The notes under the pieces were generated by a model that made no database searches, was not told the DNA's origin, and saw only the letters and a program-made list of their open reading frames with translations. A stretch of 64,000 nucleotides of DNA from Hymenobacter gummosus (GTDB lineage Bacteria; Bacteroidota; Bacteroidia; Cytophagales; Hymenobacteraceae), in contig NZ_RXOF01000008.1 in the NCBI RefSeq assembly GCF_003970915.1, positions 186,001 to 250,000 of the forward strand, given 5' to 3'. Position 1 is the first letter of the stretch. Every line of letters begins with the position of its first letter. Below are positions 1-9,100 of this stretch, one piece after another. The position numbers were made by a program, and so were the translations under genes.

Positions 1-1
1 G

Positions 2-712
2 CTCAGCCGCTACCGCCACGATACCCGCGTGCTGCACGTGGGCGGCAACAACTTCAGCCGCGAGGCCCAGCGCCCCCAGCCCGCCGGCGCCGACTCCTAC
101 TACTTCTCCGGGCAAGTCAACAGCTGGGGCTGGGCCACCTGGCGCCGCGCCTGGCACCTGTTCGACTTCCACCTGGGCCTGTGGCCCGAGCTGGAGCGCC
201 GCGGGCAGCTGCGGCAGCTCTACCCCTCGGCCCTGGAACGGCGCTACTGGCTGCCCAAATTCCGCGCCCTGCACACCGCCCCCACCCCACCCGATATCTG
301 GGACTACCAGTGGCACTTCGCCGTGGCCGCCCACGCCGGCCTGTGCATCGTGCCGGCCGTAAACCTGGTGCGCAACATCGGCTTCGGCCAGGACGCCACC
401 CACACCCTGCACGCCGGCGACTCCTTCGCCGACGTGCCCACCGCCGAGCTGCGCTGGCCCCTGCAGCACCCGCCCACCGTGCTGCGCGACCGGCCCCGCG
501 ACCGGCAGCGCTTCCGTGAGTTTATGCTCGGGCGCGTGTGGGCCCTGCTGCAGCGCCTGCCCGCCCGCCTGCTGCCCGGGCGGCCCGCCACTCCGGCCGC
601 CGCTGCCCTGCCCCAACCCAACCTTGCCACCGGTTCAGCGGCTCCGGCGCCCGGGCTGCCCAACGCCGCGCCCGCCGGGCTTTCCGCCACCATCAACCTC
701 GCCCGCTCATGA
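2..712 (+). CDS. Glycosyltransferase, HlpA-like nucleotide-sugar transferase (5' end missing)
   Basis: The window opens inside this gene; 236 codons are readable and the start lies outside. The visible part has blocks typical of the HlpA-like nucleotide-diphospho-sugar transferases: YRHDTRVLHVGGNNF at the left edge, then NSWGWATWRRAWHLFD, WDYQWHF and NLVRNIGFG. Such proteins usually begin with a GT2-type nucleotide-binding domain, which would be off the window. The last 60 or so residues are Pro/Ala-rich and look like a disordered tail. The stop overlaps the next start (ATGA), so the two are translationally coupled in a surface-polysaccharide operon. Substrate and acceptor cannot be read from sequence. 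Confidence 0.8.
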   Translation, partial: LSRYRHDTRVLHVGGNNFSREAQRPQPAGADSYYFSGQVNSWGWATWRRAWHLFDFHLGLWPELERRGQLRQLYPSALERRYWLPKFRALHTAPTPPDIWDYQWHFAVAAHAGLCIVPAVNLVRNIGFGQDATHTLHAGDSFADVPTAELRWPLQHPPTVLRDRPRDRQRFREFMLGRVWALLQRLPARLLPGRPATPAAAALPQPNLATGSAAPAPGLPNAAPAGLSATINLARS

Positions 713-2001
713 ACGTGCTGCTCTCCGCCTACGCCTGCAACCCCCGCCAGGGCGGCGAATCGGGCAACGGCTTCCACTGGGCCTGGGAGCTGGCCCGGCA
801 GGGCCACCGCGTGTGGTGCCTCACCACCGACCTGGAGCGCGACGACCTGGACTCCTACCTGGCCGGGCGCCCCGACGACCCGGTGGCCGCCCGCATCGAG
901 GTGGTGTACGTGCTGGTAGCCAGCTGGGTGCGCTTCCTCTACCGCTGGCAGTTTGGGGTGTATCTGCACTACCTGGTGTGGCAGTACCAGGCCTGGCGCT
1001 GCGCCCGCCTCCTCGACCGCAGCGTGGATTTCGACCTCGTGCACCACGCCACTTACGGCAGCCTGCAGATGGGCTCCTGGCTGTGGCGCCTGGGCAAGCC
1101 GCTGGTGTTCGGGCCGGTGGGCGGCGGGCAACGGGCCCCCAAGGATTTCCGCGGCTACATTCCCAACTGGTTCAAGACCGAAACCCTGCGCGACTTTATC
1201 GGCTGGGCCTTGATGACCTTCGACCCGAACGTGCGCCAGACCATGCGCCACGCCGCCGTGGTGCTGACTTCCAACCGCGAAACGGCCCAAATGGCCCGCC
1301 GCCTGGGCGCCCGCCGCGTGGAGCTGCTGCTCGACACCGGCCTGCCCGAGTCGTTCTACGGCCAGGATTTCACCGAGCGGCCGCCCCACGCCGAGCTGCG
1401 CCTGCTCTGGCTGGCCCGCCTCTACCCGCGCAAAGCCCTGCCCCTGGTGCTTGAAGCCTTGAGCAAGGTCGACCCGCGGGTCAATTTCCGCCTCACCGTC
1501 ATCGGCGACGGGCCGATGGGGCCGCTGGTGCCCGGCTGGATCAGCCAGTACGGCCTGCAGCAGCGCGTGACCTGGCTGGGCGAGGTGCCCTGGCCCCAGA
1601 TTCCGGCCCAGCTGCGCGCCCACGACGTGTTTCTGTTCGGCAGCCTGCGCGACGCCTTTGCCTCGCAGTTTCTCGAAGCCATGGCCTGCGGCCTGCCCAT
1701 CATTACCCTCGACCACCAGGGCGCCCGCGACTTTATCCCGCTTAGCGCGTCGATAAAAGTGCCCGTGACCACGCCCGCCGAAACCTCCGCCGGCCTGGCC
1801 CGCGCCGTGGAGCAGCTGGCCGCCGCCCCCGTCCGCCGCGCCGCCATGGCCCGCGCCGCCTACGAGTTTGCCCTCACCCAGACCTGGCCCGCCCGCGCCG
1901 CCCGCTTCCGCGCCCTGCTCGACTCGCTGCCCCTGCGCCGCCCCGCCACTACCCGCCTGCCCCTGCCCGAGCCGGCCCCGGCAGTGCTGGCGGCGTCGTG
2001 A
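709..2001 (+). CDS. Glycosyltransferase family 4 (GT-B fold)
   Basis: A 430-residue cytoplasmic glycosyltransferase that would add one sugar to a lipid-linked polysaccharide intermediate. The start MNVLLSAYACNPRQGGE is the classic beginning of a GT-B N-terminal domain, with the glycine-rich GGESGNG loop. The C-terminal nucleotide-sugar domain shows LLWLARLYPRKALPLVLEAL, VIGDGP and FGSLRDAFASQFLEAMACGLP, the GT4 donor-binding region with its acidic residue. The reading frame is open further upstream (to 538), but the ATG at 709 overlaps the preceding stop by four bases and begins the conserved domain, so I chose it. A GTCAT-type palindromic repeat follows at once. Donor sugar unknown. Confidence 0.9.
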   Translation: MNVLLSAYACNPRQGGESGNGFHWAWELARQGHRVWCLTTDLERDDLDSYLAGRPDDPVAARIEVVYVLVASWVRFLYRWQFGVYLHYLVWQYQAWRCARLLDRSVDFDLVHHATYGSLQMGSWLWRLGKPLVFGPVGGGQRAPKDFRGYIPNWFKTETLRDFIGWALMTFDPNVRQTMRHAAVVLTSNRETAQMARRLGARRVELLLDTGLPESFYGQDFTERPPHAELRLLWLARLYPRKALPLVLEALSKVDPRVNFRLTVIGDGPMGPLVPGWISQYGLQQRVTWLGEVPWPQIPAQLRAHDVFLFGSLRDAFASQFLEAMACGLPIITLDHQGARDFIPLSASIKVPVTTPAETSAGLARAVEQLAAAPVRRAAMARAAYEFALTQTWPARAARFRALLDSLPLRRPATTRLPLPEPAPAVLAAS

Positions 2002-2011
2002 AATCGGCGCG

Positions 2012-2110
2012 GTCATCCTGAGCAGAGCGAAGGACCTTACCACGTCAGATAGATACTCCCTAACGCCGCGTCGCTCAGACTTGATAAGGTCCTTCCTGCG
2101 TCAGGATGAC
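2012..2110. repeat. GTCAT...ATGAC palindromic intergenic repeat, copy 1
   Basis: This is an imperfect inverted repeat of about 99 bases. The left arm reads GTCATCCTGAGCAGAGCGAA then GGACCTTA; the right arm is the complement, TAAGGTCCTT then CGTCAGGATGAC. Related elements lie at 3046-3217, 22046-22149, 59272-59377 and 62102-62289. The copy at 62102 shares the CCTGAGCAGAGCGAAGGACC form. It may act as a transcript-stabilising hairpin or a non-autonomous mobile palindrome. Confidence 0.8.
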
Positions 2111-2132
2111 AGCTTAAACAACGGGCCGCCTG

Positions 2133-2166
2133 CCACTCACCATTTCACCACCTCGCCATTTTACCG
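2133..2166 (+). repeat. Solo C-rich iteron arm abutting a start codon
   Basis: A C-rich tract built from octamers (complement pattern GGTGAAAT, GGTGAGTG) runs up to the start codon at 2167. It is the same motif as the C-rich arm of the inverted iteron spacers at 26508-26626 and 29934-30049, but no G-rich partner arm is present here. Confidence 0.6.
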
Positions 2167-3006
2167 ATGCTCTACATCGTCATCCCCGTTTTCAACCGCT
2201 TGGCTTACACCCGCGCCTGCCTCGACGCGCTGCGCCGCCAGACCAACCAGCAGTTCCGCACGGTGGTCGTCGACGACGGCAGCACCGACGGCACGGCCGA
2301 GGCGCTGGCCCGCGACTACCCCGAAGTGACCGTGCTGCCCGGCACCGGCCAGCTGTTCTGGACGGCCGGCGTGAACCTGGGTTTGCGCTACGCCCTGGGC
2401 GAAGGCGCCGACCGGCTCATGACCATGAACAACGACGTGGAAGCCGCCCCGGACTTCGTGGCGCGCATGCTGCACTGGGCGGCACGGCAGCCGGAGGCCC
2501 TGCTGGGGGCCCTGGAGCTGGACATCAAAACCCAGCAACCGGTGTACGGCGGGGAGCAGTTCAGCTGGCTGACCCACCGCAGCCGGGAGCTGCTGCCGCT
2601 GCTGGCCCCGCCCCAGCAGCGCGGGCTGCACGCCGTCAGCTACCTGCCCGGCCGCGGCCTGCTGATTCCGGCCCGGGTAGTAGCCGCCATCGGCCTGTTC
2701 GACGAAAAGCGCCTGCCCCACTACCTCGCCGACTACGATTACACCACTGTGGCCCGCCGCCACGGCTTCCCGGTGTACCTCAACTACGACGCCCGGCTGC
2801 TGACCTACCCCGAAGAAAGCGGGCAGGAGCAAACGCGCAAGCAGCGCACCCTGCGGGGCTACGCCGAGCACCTGTTCGGCATCCGCGGCGGCGGTAACCT
2901 GCGCAACTTCACCCACTTCGCCCTCAAGAACTGCCCCCCACTGCTGCTGCCCACCTTTCTGCTGAACGGCTACGCCCGCCGCCTGGGCGGCTACTTCCTG
3001 CACTGA
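2167..3006 (+). CDS. Glycosyltransferase family 2
   Basis: A 279-residue GT-A fold inverting glycosyltransferase. The N-terminus shows the GT2 hallmark VIPVFNRLAYTRACLDALRR, then VVVDDGSTDGT for nucleotide binding and MNNDVEA as the DXD-like metal/diphosphate site. Later blocks YLPGRGLLIPA and LFDEKRLPHYLADYDYT resemble rhamnosyltransferase-like members that recognise the acceptor. It stands in the same orientation as its neighbours in the polysaccharide cluster. The gap before it holds a palindromic repeat and a C-rich iteron arm, so it may be expressed separately from the two genes upstream. Sugar specificity cannot be assigned. Confidence 0.88.
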   Translation: MLYIVIPVFNRLAYTRACLDALRRQTNQQFRTVVVDDGSTDGTAEALARDYPEVTVLPGTGQLFWTAGVNLGLRYALGEGADRLMTMNNDVEAAPDFVARMLHWAARQPEALLGALELDIKTQQPVYGGEQFSWLTHRSRELLPLLAPPQQRGLHAVSYLPGRGLLIPARVVAAIGLFDEKRLPHYLADYDYTTVARRHGFPVYLNYDARLLTYPEESGQEQTRKQRTLRGYAEHLFGIRGGGNLRNFTHFALKNCPPLLLPTFLLNGYARRLGGYFLH

Positions 3007-3008
3007 CG

Positions 3009-3038
3009 TTGCTAGTTGAGTTGCTAGTTGCTGGTAAG
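3009..3038 (+). repeat. G/T-rich iterons (GTTGCTA type) just after a stop codon
   Basis: Three heptamers of the form GTTGCT(A/G), one shortened unit and a trailing GTAAG follow the stop of the GT2 gene. This is the position taken by the G-rich arm of the iteron spacers elsewhere. Its sequence does not pair with the C-rich arm at the far end of the same gap (3257-3284). Confidence 0.5.
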
Positions 3039-3045
3039 AAAGAAC

Positions 3046-3217
3046 GTCATGTCGAGCATGTCGCGCATCAAGCGAGGATCGAGACATCTCGCGTGCTGAC
3101 AGCAGATAGTAAAATCTTAGTCCAAAAAGTGAATTACTATCGGACAAGATTCCTCGACTTCGCTCGGAATGACGGCCTAATTGAGCACGCGAGACGTCTC
3201 GACAAGCTCGACATGAC
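3046..3217. repeat. GTCAT...ATGAC palindromic intergenic repeat, copy 2 (composite)
   Basis: The outer ends GTCATGTCGAGC and GCTCGACATGAC are complementary. Inside are GAGACATCTCGCGTGCTGA and a further right-arm-like piece, TCGACTTCGCTCGGAATGAC, near 3153-3175. It therefore looks like one element inserted into, or recombined with, another. It accounts for most of the 285-base gap and for a spurious open frame there. Confidence 0.75.
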
Positions 3218-3256
3218 GACCTGACGAATGCGGCGCCAGCGCCCCGGTTCCCACGC

Positions 3257-3284
3257 CAACTCACCATTTCACCACCTCACCATC
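3257..3284 (+). repeat. Solo C-rich iteron arm abutting a start codon
   Basis: CTCACCATTTCACCACC followed by TCACCATCT ends a few bases before the ATG at 3292. It is the same motif as at 2133-2166 and as the C-rich arm of the paired iteron spacers of region 2. Confidence 0.6.
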
Positions 3285-3291
3285 TGACCTG

Positions 3292-4194
3292 ATGGTCATC
3301 CTCATCAAACGCTTCGGCCAGCTGGGCAACCGGCTGTTTCTCTTCGCCCACCTCGTGGCCAACGCCGCCGAGCACGGCTACGCCCTGGCCAACCCCAGCT
3401 TCAACGGCTACGCCCGCTTCTTCCGCGCCCCCGCCACCGGCGACTTCGGCGGCCTGCCCATCCGCGTGCCCGTGCTGCCCGAAGCCCCGGACAAGGAGCG
3501 GTGGCTCGACCGGCTGTTCGGCCTGGTGCAGCGCCCGCAGATTTTCGACGCCCTGCACCGCCTGCGCCGCCGCCTGGCGACGCCGCGGCTGCCCGAGCTG
3601 CTCTACCTCAACGACGACCACGGCTACGACCTCAACCAGCCCGACTTCCAGCGCCTGGCCCAGGGCCACCGCCCGGTGCTGCTGCACGGCTGGTGCTTCC
3701 GCGACCGGCCCAACCTGCGCAAGCACGCCGCGCTGATCCGCCGGCTGTTCGACCTCATCGAGCCGCACCGCGCCGCCGTGGACCAGGTGCTGGCCCGGGC
3801 CCGGCAGGAGGCCGACGTGCTGGTGGGCATCCACATCCGCCGCGGCGACTACGCCACTTACTTCGACGGCCGCTACTACTACGACGACGCCACCTACCAC
3901 CGGCTGATGCGCGAGTTGGCCGCTCAGTTTCCGCCCGCTACCCGCGTGGCCTTCCTGGTAGCCGCCTCCGAGGCCCCGCCCCCGCCCGAAGCCTTTCTGG
4001 GCCTCACGGTGCGCTACGCCTCCGGGCACTTCGTGGAGGACATGTACGCCCTGGCCGGCTGCGACTACCTGCTCGGCCCGCCCAGCTCCTACTCCATGTG
4101 GGCCTCCTTCTACGGCGAAGTGCCCCTGCTGCACGTGGAAACGCCCACCCAAGCCGTGCCGCTGGCCGATTTTGCGGTGTACCAGGACCAGTAA
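3292..4194 (+). CDS. Alpha-1,2-fucosyltransferase-like (GT11) protein
   Basis: A 300-residue putative fucosyltransferase that would transfer L-fucose from GDP-fucose to a growing glycan. The N-terminus IKRFGQLGNRLFLFAHLV matches the GLGNQMFQYA-type opening of GT11. The GDP-fucose motif HIRRGDY lies at residues 181-187, with H181, R183 and D186 in the expected HxRxGD spacing. A later block, DYLLGPPSSYSMWASFYG, fits the family's C-terminal S/T-rich motif. gmd and fcl, which make GDP-L-fucose, lie 5.5 kb downstream in the same orientation and support the assignment. Linkage specificity is inferred from the family only. Confidence 0.78.
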   Translation: MVILIKRFGQLGNRLFLFAHLVANAAEHGYALANPSFNGYARFFRAPATGDFGGLPIRVPVLPEAPDKERWLDRLFGLVQRPQIFDALHRLRRRLATPRLPELLYLNDDHGYDLNQPDFQRLAQGHRPVLLHGWCFRDRPNLRKHAALIRRLFDLIEPHRAAVDQVLARARQEADVLVGIHIRRGDYATYFDGRYYYDDATYHRLMRELAAQFPPATRVAFLVAASEAPPPPEAFLGLTVRYASGHFVEDMYALAGCDYLLGPPSSYSMWASFYGEVPLLHVETPTQAVPLADFAVYQDQ

Positions 4195-4355
4195 GCTGTA
4201 GACTCAGCGCGGATGATAAAGCGGCCAATCCGCACCTGCATCAACCGGAAAATTCATCGACATCCAGCTCCTGATACCTGCCCGCGCCATGCCCCGCTGA
4301 TTACCATCCGCCGCCCGCTCCGCCGCCGATTCGTCCACGAACCCACCCTTTCTTT

Positions 4356-5525
4356 ATGCTGCGCTTGCTCGTGACGCTCATGCTGGCGGCTTGCCTGGTG
4401 CTGCCGGCCACCCGCTCCGACCAGGGGCCTTCGGCGGCCACGCTGGTCATCCGGCGCGGGGGCACGTACTCGGGCACCTTCCGCAGCCTCGATTCGGGCC
4501 GGCCCTGCGTGCGCATTGCCACCACCGAGCCCGTCGTGCTGGATTCGTGCGTGTTCGAGGGCGCGGGCACCCTGGTGGAGTGCCAGCTGGCCGGCGCCCG
4601 GCTGACCATCCGGCGCTGCGTGGGCCGGGGCCTGCCGCCCACCAAGGACCAGACGCCCCGGGGCCGCTTTCTGACGGTCAGTGAAGCCCGCTCGGTGCGC
4701 GTGGAGCAGTGCCTGCTAGAGCAAACCAGCGGCATTTACGTGTACAAATGGAGCGGTGACGGTTCGCCCCGGCAGACGCTGAAGGTGCTCGGCAACCGGG
4801 TGCGCAACATCGACGGGCGCTACCGCGACGGGGGCGGGCTGACGGTGAGCTTCGTGGGGCTGAACCAGGTGCGCGGGGTGGCCGGCATCGAAATAGCCTG
4901 GAACGAGGTAATAAGCCGCCCCGACGAGTCGATGGTGGAGGACAACATCAACCTCTACAATTCCTCCGGCACGCCCGCCAGCCCCATTCGCGTGCACGAC
5001 AACTACGTGCAGGGCGCCTACCCCTACCCCGCTGCCAGCACCAAGTTTTCGGGCACGGGCATGACCACCGACGGCGACGGCAGCTCGGCCCTGACCACCA
5101 CGGCCTACGTGGAGGCCTACCAGAACCAGTTCGTCTCCACTTGCAACGCGGCCATGAACATTGCCGCCGGCCACCACATCCGCTACCACCACAACCGCCT
5201 GGTGACCAGCAGCCGCCTGCCCGATGGCCGCCCGCTGCCGACCACCTACGCCGCCACGGCCGTGTTCAACGCCTACAACAAGCCCGCCACGGTGTTTTTT
5301 GCCCACCGCGTCGACCACAACGTGATTGGCTACGCCAAGCCCGGCTACCGCATTCCGCTGCCCGACCGCCACGACCTGAGCCACGAGAACTGCCAGCCCT
5401 GCACAGATAACGAGCATTTGCCCAACCCGATAACCCTGGACTCGGAGCGGCAGGAGTGGCTGCTCTGGCAGCAGAAGCAGGCCCGAAGAGTCCAGGTTGC
5501 GCCGTTGGTAGCCGACGCTTACTGA
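4356..5525 (+). CDS. Secreted right-handed parallel beta-helix protein
   Basis: A 389-residue exported protein of unknown activity. Residues 1-20 form a signal peptide (MLRLLVTLMLAACLVLPATR). The body has repeating short strands such as LVIRRGGTYSGTF, VLDSCVFEGAGTLVEC and LTIRRCVGRG, typical of a parallel beta-helix found in polysaccharide lyases, epimerases and glycosidases. It is a paralogue of the N-terminal third of the protein at 6132-9179: both share KWSGDGSP-like, DGDGSS, NAAMNIAAG and DRHDLS blocks in the same order. It lacks the linker and C-terminal modules of that paralogue and has no visible sorting domain. A role in modifying or retaining the polysaccharide made by this locus is an inference. 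Confidence 0.75.
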   Translation: MLRLLVTLMLAACLVLPATRSDQGPSAATLVIRRGGTYSGTFRSLDSGRPCVRIATTEPVVLDSCVFEGAGTLVECQLAGARLTIRRCVGRGLPPTKDQTPRGRFLTVSEARSVRVEQCLLEQTSGIYVYKWSGDGSPRQTLKVLGNRVRNIDGRYRDGGGLTVSFVGLNQVRGVAGIEIAWNEVISRPDESMVEDNINLYNSSGTPASPIRVHDNYVQGAYPYPAASTKFSGTGMTTDGDGSSALTTTAYVEAYQNQFVSTCNAAMNIAAGHHIRYHHNRLVTSSRLPDGRPLPTTYAATAVFNAYNKPATVFFAHRVDHNVIGYAKPGYRIPLPDRHDLSHENCQPCTDNEHLPNPITLDSERQEWLLWQQKQARRVQVAPLVADAY

Positions 5526-5560
5526 GGTCCGCGCATTTTTTTTCTTAACCCCCTCATTTT

Positions 5561-5608
5561 AATCCCCTTGCCGGTTGTCGCGCTCTGCGGCCCAGCAAGG
5601 GGATTTTT
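5561..5608 (+). terminator. Rho-independent terminator
   Basis: AATCCCCTTGC (5561-5571) pairs perfectly with GCAAGGGGATT (5595-5605) and is followed by a short T run. It closes transcription after the beta-helix gene. Confidence 0.8.
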
Positions 5609-5668
5609 GAATATATGACTACCATTGTAAATAAAAATAGTGCAATAAAAAAAATAACCCTACGTGGC

Positions 5669-5696
5669 TTGACCAAAACGTTTTTTTATACATTTG
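5669..5696 (+). promoter_or_regulatory. Candidate Bacteroidota-type promoter
   Basis: TTG at 5669-5671 and TACATTTG at 5689-5696 (a perfect TAnnTTTG) are separated by 17 bases, at the short end of the usual range. The region is AT-rich. The next gene starts 436 bases on, so either the leader is long or a closer promoter was missed. Nothing else was recognised between 5700 and 6131. Confidence 0.4.
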
Positions 5697-6131
5697 TATC
5701 GAACACCTGGTACTGAATTATGACTATTCTTAGTCTATCAGTCAAGATTCTTTGCTGCGCCGGGCTTTTGGCCGCGGTGGCCGAATCCAAAGCCGGCACG
5801 CAGGGAACTGAGCGAGGCGGTTGTCACTAGGGCAACGCCTGATGAAGTTGGGAAGGTGCTAGTTGGACGCTCAATCTTGAAATTCAGCCGAATAACCGCT
5901 TAATCATTTGCTTTCTGCCCCGCCACGGGATGCCCCGCGCTCAACGCATGAGCCGGCCCCCACGGTGATACGGCCGGGTCAGAAGTAAATTTTCAGGGCG
6001 AAAAAGCTGGACTACGGGGCTAAAACAAGCAATAGCACAAAAACCACCTGACGCCCGGGAACGAAATTGAATTTGTCTCGGGTTAGGGGGTAACATTCAA
6101 CAATAGAGATTCTTCTCTAAACCAAATCAGA

Positions 6132-9100
6132 ATGCAAAAAACCTCTGGAATCCTGCCGCGGACTGTTTCCCGCCCCAGCCAATCCTCTGGTGCACGCTTT
6201 CTGCCCATGCTGGCGTTCGTGCTCTTCGTTCTTGGTCTGCGCCCCGCGCCGGCCCTGGCCCAGGCGCCGAACGTTACTTACAACGGGCCGCTGACCATCA
6301 CCCGCGGCGGTACTTACTCCGGTAACTACCGTAGCACCGACTCTAACACGCCGGTAATCCGCATCGAAACCGCCGACCCGGTCATCATCGAAAACAGCAT
6401 CCTGGCGGGTGCCGGTGACATCATCTGGGCCAACAACGGCGCCGCGAACCTGACCATTCGCAACAACCAGGCCTATGGCCTGACTCCCTCGCAGGACGGC
6501 CGCGGCCGGGGCCGCTTCCTGGCCGCCTCCAGCGCCCGCAACCTGAACGTGACCAGCAACTACCTGGAGCACACCACGGGCTTCACCATCTACCAGTGGA
6601 GCGGCGACGGCTCGCCCTCGCAGACGGTGACCATCCTGCGCAACAAGGTGAAGAACATCGACGGGCGCCACCGCAACGGGGGCTTCACCATGTCGAACTT
6701 CGTGGGCCTGAACACGGTGCGCAACGTGGGCAACATCGAAATTGCCTGGAACCAGGTGATTAACGAGCCCGACGTTAGCTCGGTGGAAGACAACATCAAC
6801 TTCTACAACTCGGGCGGCACCAGCTCCTCGCCGGCCCGCGTGCACGACAACTACGTGCAGGGCGCCTACCCGCTGCCCGCTACCGACCCGGTTTTCTCGG
6901 GCACCGGCTTCACCACCGACGGCGACGGGTCGTCGGCCTCGACCACGGCGGCCTTCATTCAGGCCTACAACAACCAGTTCATCTCGACCTGCAACGCGGC
7001 CATGAACATTGCCGCCGGCCACGACATCCGCTTCTACAACAACCGGATGATTACCAGCGCCATGCTGCCCGACGGGCGCCGCCTCAACGGTACCTACGCG
7101 GCTACGGCCATCTTCAACGCCTACCAGCAGCCGAGCTCGGTGATGTACAACAACTCCGTTGACAACAACACCATCGGCTTCATCAAGTGGGGCTACTCCT
7201 CGCCCTACCAGGACCGCCACGACCTGAGCTCGGGTGCCTGCGCCAACTGCCCGAACAACACCCACCTGCCGAACCCCATCACGGTGCAAACCGAGCAGAA
7301 CGAGTTTACGCTCTGGACCCAGAAGCTCGCGCAGAACGGCATCACCCTGGGCGTAGGCGGCTCGGGCACCTCGACGGGCACCACCACCACGCCGACCACC
7401 CCCACGACCCCGACCACGCCGACGACGCCGACTACCCCCAGCACGGGCAGCGGCAACACCGGCAGCACGCCGATGAGCGGCCCGAGCGGCTACACCTTCT
7501 TCCGCGGTATCAACGTGAACGGCGCGGCCGTAACCCTGGACGGCAACGCCTGGGAAGCTGCCAGCGGCGCCGCCAACGTAACCGTGAACGGCACGGCCCT
7601 GTCGGCCCCGACGGTGGGCATCAGCCCGAACACCGAGGCCGCCCGCGCCGACATGATTCGCTCCTTCGTGTACAGCCGCAACGTGACGGCCAGCATCGGC
7701 GGGGTGAGCAACGGCACCTACGGCGTGTACCTCTACCTGTGGGAGGACAACTCGCCCGAAACCTTCGACATCTCGGTGCAGGGCCAGACGGTTCGCGCCG
7801 GCTTCAACAGCGGCGCGGCCGGCAGCTGGCAGCGCGTGGGTCCCTTCACGGCCAACGTGACCAACGGCAGCATCAGCATCGCCACCTCGGGCGGCGACGC
7901 CAACCTCTCGGGCATCGAAATCTGGAAGCAGAACGCGGCCCCGGCCAACCAGGCCCCGACCGTGAGCCTGGCCTCTTCGGCCACTTCGGTGACGGTGAAC
8001 ACCGCCCTGACGCTGACGGCCACGGCCGCTGACGCCGACGGGACGGTCAGCAAAGTGGAGTTCTTCAACGGCACGACCAAAATCGGCGAAGACACCTCGG
8101 CCCCTTATTCGCTGAGCTACACGCCCTCGGCCACCGGCACCCTCTCGCTGACGGCCAAGGCTACCGACAACGCCGCTGCCACGACCACCTCGACGGCCGT
8201 ATCGGTTACGGTGAATGCCGCCCCGACGGCTCCGACCACCTCGCTGCCGGCTCCGGCCAACGCCACGTTCTACCGCGGCATCAACGTGGGGGGCTCGGCC
8301 CTGAGCATCGACGGCAACAACTGGGAGGCGGGCACCGCCACCGGCGTGACGCTGACGGGCATGGTGTTCAACAACCGCAACACCACCCTGAGCCCCGCCG
8401 CTGATGCCAACCGCACCAGCATGCTGACCGACGCCGTGGGCGGCAATACGGTCGGCGCTTCGCTCTCGGGCGTGCCGGCCGGCACCTACTCGGTGTACGC
8501 CTACCTGTGGGAAGACAACGCCCCGGAAACGGCCAACATCGTTGTGAACGGCGCCACGGTGCAGGCTAACGTAAACACCGGCGCGGCCGGCAGCTGGCAG
8601 CGGGTGGGCCCCTACCAGGTAACGGTCACGAACGGCACCATCGCCCTGTCGACCACGGGCGGGCACCCCAACCTCTCGGGCCTGGAAGTGTGGAAGCACA
8701 ACACGACCACCACGACCCCGACCACGCCGACGCGCACCCTGTACCGGGCCGTGAACCTGAACGGGGCCGCCACCACCATCGACGGCGTGGCCTTCGAAGC
8801 CGGCACGACGGCCCGCAACATCAGCACGAACGGCGGCAAGCTGGTGGCCTCGACGGTCAACCCGAACCCGGCCACCGACGCCAACCGCACCAGCATGCTG
8901 CGCTCCTTCATCTGGGGCCTGAACCTGAACCTGAGCGTGCAGAGCGTGCCGAACGGCACCTACGAAGTGGCCTACTACGTGTTCGAGGACAACGCCGCTG
9001 AAACGGTAAGCGCCACGGTGAACGGCCAGGCCGTACTGACCAACTACAGCACCGGCTCGGCCGGCACCTGGCGCAAGACCACCCCGGTGCGCGTGACGGT

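Noticed and set aside
304-2043. Minus-strand open frame across the first two glycosyltransferase genes
   Set aside because: Spans two real plus-strand genes and their overlap, has low-complexity Gly/Gln/Ala composition and no domain.
3009-3224. Possible small protein of 71 residues
   Set aside because: Lies entirely within iterons and a palindromic repeat; its sequence is only the translation of the repeat.
7379-7443. Short tandem repeat considered as a CRISPR-like or mobile signal
   Set aside because: It is an in-frame Thr-Pro linker microsatellite without spacers; no CRISPR array exists in the window.
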